Assembly: GCA_026874595.1 (NCBI GenBank)
Contig: CM049315.1
Location: 58,590,889 to 58,654,888 of the forward strand
Length of the DNA: 64,000 nt
Direction of reading: 5' to 3'
Source of the DNA: Sipunculus nudus
Lineage: Eukaryota; Annelida; Sipuncula; Golfingiida; Sipunculidae
The position numbers and the translations under genes were made by a program. How positions within the stretch are numbered: the first letter of the stretch is position 1; each line of letters opens with the position of its first letter. The notes under the pieces are model-generated. The model was not told the origin of the DNA. It did not search any database and saw nothing but the letters and a program-made list of their open reading frames with translations. Below are positions 54,201 to 57,200 of the stretch, one piece after another.

Positions 54201-57200
54201 TTAAAAAAAGTCAAACATATAAAACTGAAATCTGTGAAATCATTGTCAGCTAGATCTGGTGAGGGTGTTTTTCTCCATTTTTCATATCCTCTTCTTCATA
54301 TTTTTAAGCGACGGTGCTCATATTTTCACCTAATTTTACAAATATGAATTCATTTCTTGGTAAAATGTGGTTGCATGGTCATTTTCATGGACAACCTGCA
54401 TCTTATATGATTTAATGACAGAAATTGTTCATGTTCAGCTTTATCAGTCATTACAGTGTGTTAAGCTTGTCTATAGAAAATATTCATGTGGATTGTGGTT
54501 GCGTAATGGTTAGGGTGTTAGACTTGTAACTGCCAGGTTGCATGTTCGCTTCCTGTTCTGACTGCTATCTGTGCTAAGACTCCTAGCCAGTCTTTACCAC
54601 AAAGGTGTGCTCTCTCCACGAAGGAGTGAATGGGTACTGGTCATGGGTGGAGGGCATATGTGCCTATTACTGCTGCTTTGGTTGTTTCATCCTTGGGGGG
54701 GCCAAGAAAAACTACAAGAATGAACTGGCTCAAAGCACCATGAATTTAAAATGTAAAGTCGGATGAGACTGACATCTTCATTGATATACAAATATAACCC
54801 CCCTTTACCTTTTAATTCATACCATCAGAGAGTAAAAGTGTTCACCTAGCACCATTCCGGCCCTCTGACATTAGTAGAGAGTATACGACCAGCTTACTGG
54901 CTGTCAGTGCCTTTACATCCTTCAGCGAGAAATGCACAATAAGGCTCTATGACACTGCAAATATTTTCGTCATTTCTGACAACACCTCATGGCCTACAGT
55001 ATCACTGTCAATTTACATAAACCAGATCAATTGTTAGCTTTTTAGTATACTTTCTAGCAACACCAAACATGAGCGAGAATAGTTCCATTTTAAATCAGCA
55101 TATTGGTAAACCCCTCTGCATGTTTGTTGAATTTCTGACAGCCAACTTGTATGCAATACAGGAAATGATTTGTTACCATAGAGACAGAGTTTCAGTTTGG
55201 GTTGTGAGTTCACATGTATTCTCTTGTGTTAATTCATCATTCGTAGTAGCCTATGTTAAGATTATGGGCTGTTTACTACAATATGAATGCAACATGATAG
55301 AAGACCACTGCGATGTATTCTTTGATATTGCTTGTATCACGAATCAAGTAGGCTTACCAGCCAAATTATCAGTGCCTACCGAGTCATGTTGTCACGGCTA
55401 GTGTTCACTATGCCCAATAATACCTGTTATTATGCAAAGACTGAGGAATTGCAGTACTTTTGGTAAGTTAACCATGTAGTGGGTAGCAACAGAAGGTAAC
55501 AGTTACAGCCAAAAATCAACCCTCACTTATGTTGCACTTTGGAGCCTTAGGGAGCCTTTAGGGGAGCTGAGGCTACTTTCTGCTGACTACCAATTCAAAT
55601 GGCCAAGCCCTGACTGAATTATGTCAAGTTGGCGGAGTCACTAGCTGCTTGCTGATTGGCAGACATGCCAATGATCAGTTGATTGACAAGTGGGCATGGA
55701 TTGGCTAGTGACAGGAGAGAATTTACATCCTAATCCTATCAGAATTCCCTGTAGCTTTTGCAACTGAGATGAAATTTCAAGAAGCCTCTTGTATGAAATA
55801 GAATAATTATGTAGGTTTGTAGTATTCCAGTATGGGAAATGTTCAAAGATGAGCTTCAGGTCCTTGGGCCCTTGTTGTCAGTGTGCAAACAAGTTTGATG
55901 ATATTTATTTCTAAATACAAAATCAGAAGTGGGTAAATTGAACCAAAGTATGTTTTTAAGGTCTCAAACATACCAATTACCATGTTTCACAAAAATGGAA
56001 ATAGGTTTCTGTCAGATAAACTGATTTTAAAACATGTTCCTAACTTGTCATCTTAGAATTCATCTTATATTGTATATAATCCATGTCATCATACCCACCA
56101 ACTAGTTTGCAAAATTTATTGCTTGTATTTGCTTTAGTTTCTGAGATAAAAATAATTTAAATAATAGGTATTGTCCTAATTCTAAAGCAGATATTGAGTT
56201 TTAGTCAAACAGATTACTAATTTACATTAAAATTTTTTTTAATTGTTATATAATAGTTGTCTATAATAGTTGCTTGGGGTTTTCAATGATTTTTTAACAC
56301 TTCAATTTGTCTTTAAGTCTTGGATAGATTTATCCATTATCCAAGACCTGTGATGCCATCTGTAATCTTGTTTTTACAGAATTTTAATCAGTCAGGTTTC
56401 TTAGAAAAAAACATCCTGGATTGTTCTGAAACCATGTGTGCCACTCCTGGATGATGGCATGTTGGCAGGTCACGGGGACCACATCACTGCAAATTTAATT
56501 TTGATCTTGCCTTGATGTTCTTCATTTTACATTAGGCCTCTGCCTTTTCACAGCACTTTGTGCCTTAAGATGTGAAGATAAATAAGAGAGAATGATCACA
56601 AAAGTTCAATGAGCATTCGCTGGTAGAACAGACTATTGCACTTTTTTTACTCTTTCTTATGTATTGTTCTCCATCGACCATGCAATTACTAGCATTTAAA
56701 CTGTTTGTTGGCATGTGTCTGCAGCACTATTTATCCTGATATCACTTACTGTTAAGTACTTCTGTTCTTTCACTGAGCACTGGGGGTATCAAGTCACAAG
56801 GCAATTCCCAACCAAAGTACCCGTGGGCCATCTGCCACAAGGCCATTCCCAACCAAAGTATCCATGGGCCATCTCCAATAAGGCCATTCCCAACTTAAGT
56901 ACCCATGGGCCATCTCCCACAAGGCCATTCCCAACCAAAGTACCCATGGGCCATCTCCCATAAGGCCATTCCCAACCAAAGTACCCATGGGCCATCTCCC
57001 ACAAGGCCATTGCCAACCAAAGTATCCATGGGCCATCTCCCTTAAGGCCATTCCCAACCAAAGTACCCATGGGCCATTTCCCACAAGGCCATTGCCAACC
57101 AAAGTACCCATTGGCCATCTCCAATTAGGCCATTCCCAACCGAAGCATCCATGGGCCATCTCCCATAAGGCCATTCCCAACCAAAGTACCCATGGGCCAT

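Noticed and set aside
54490-54740. Functional tRNA gene
   Set aside because: Same reason: tRNA-like head with a SINE body, no complete cloverleaf.
55069-55401. 110-codon plus-strand ORF in intron 32
   Set aside because: No recognisable family, no splice sites making it part of NEK1, and no sign of a separate gene; could not be supported.
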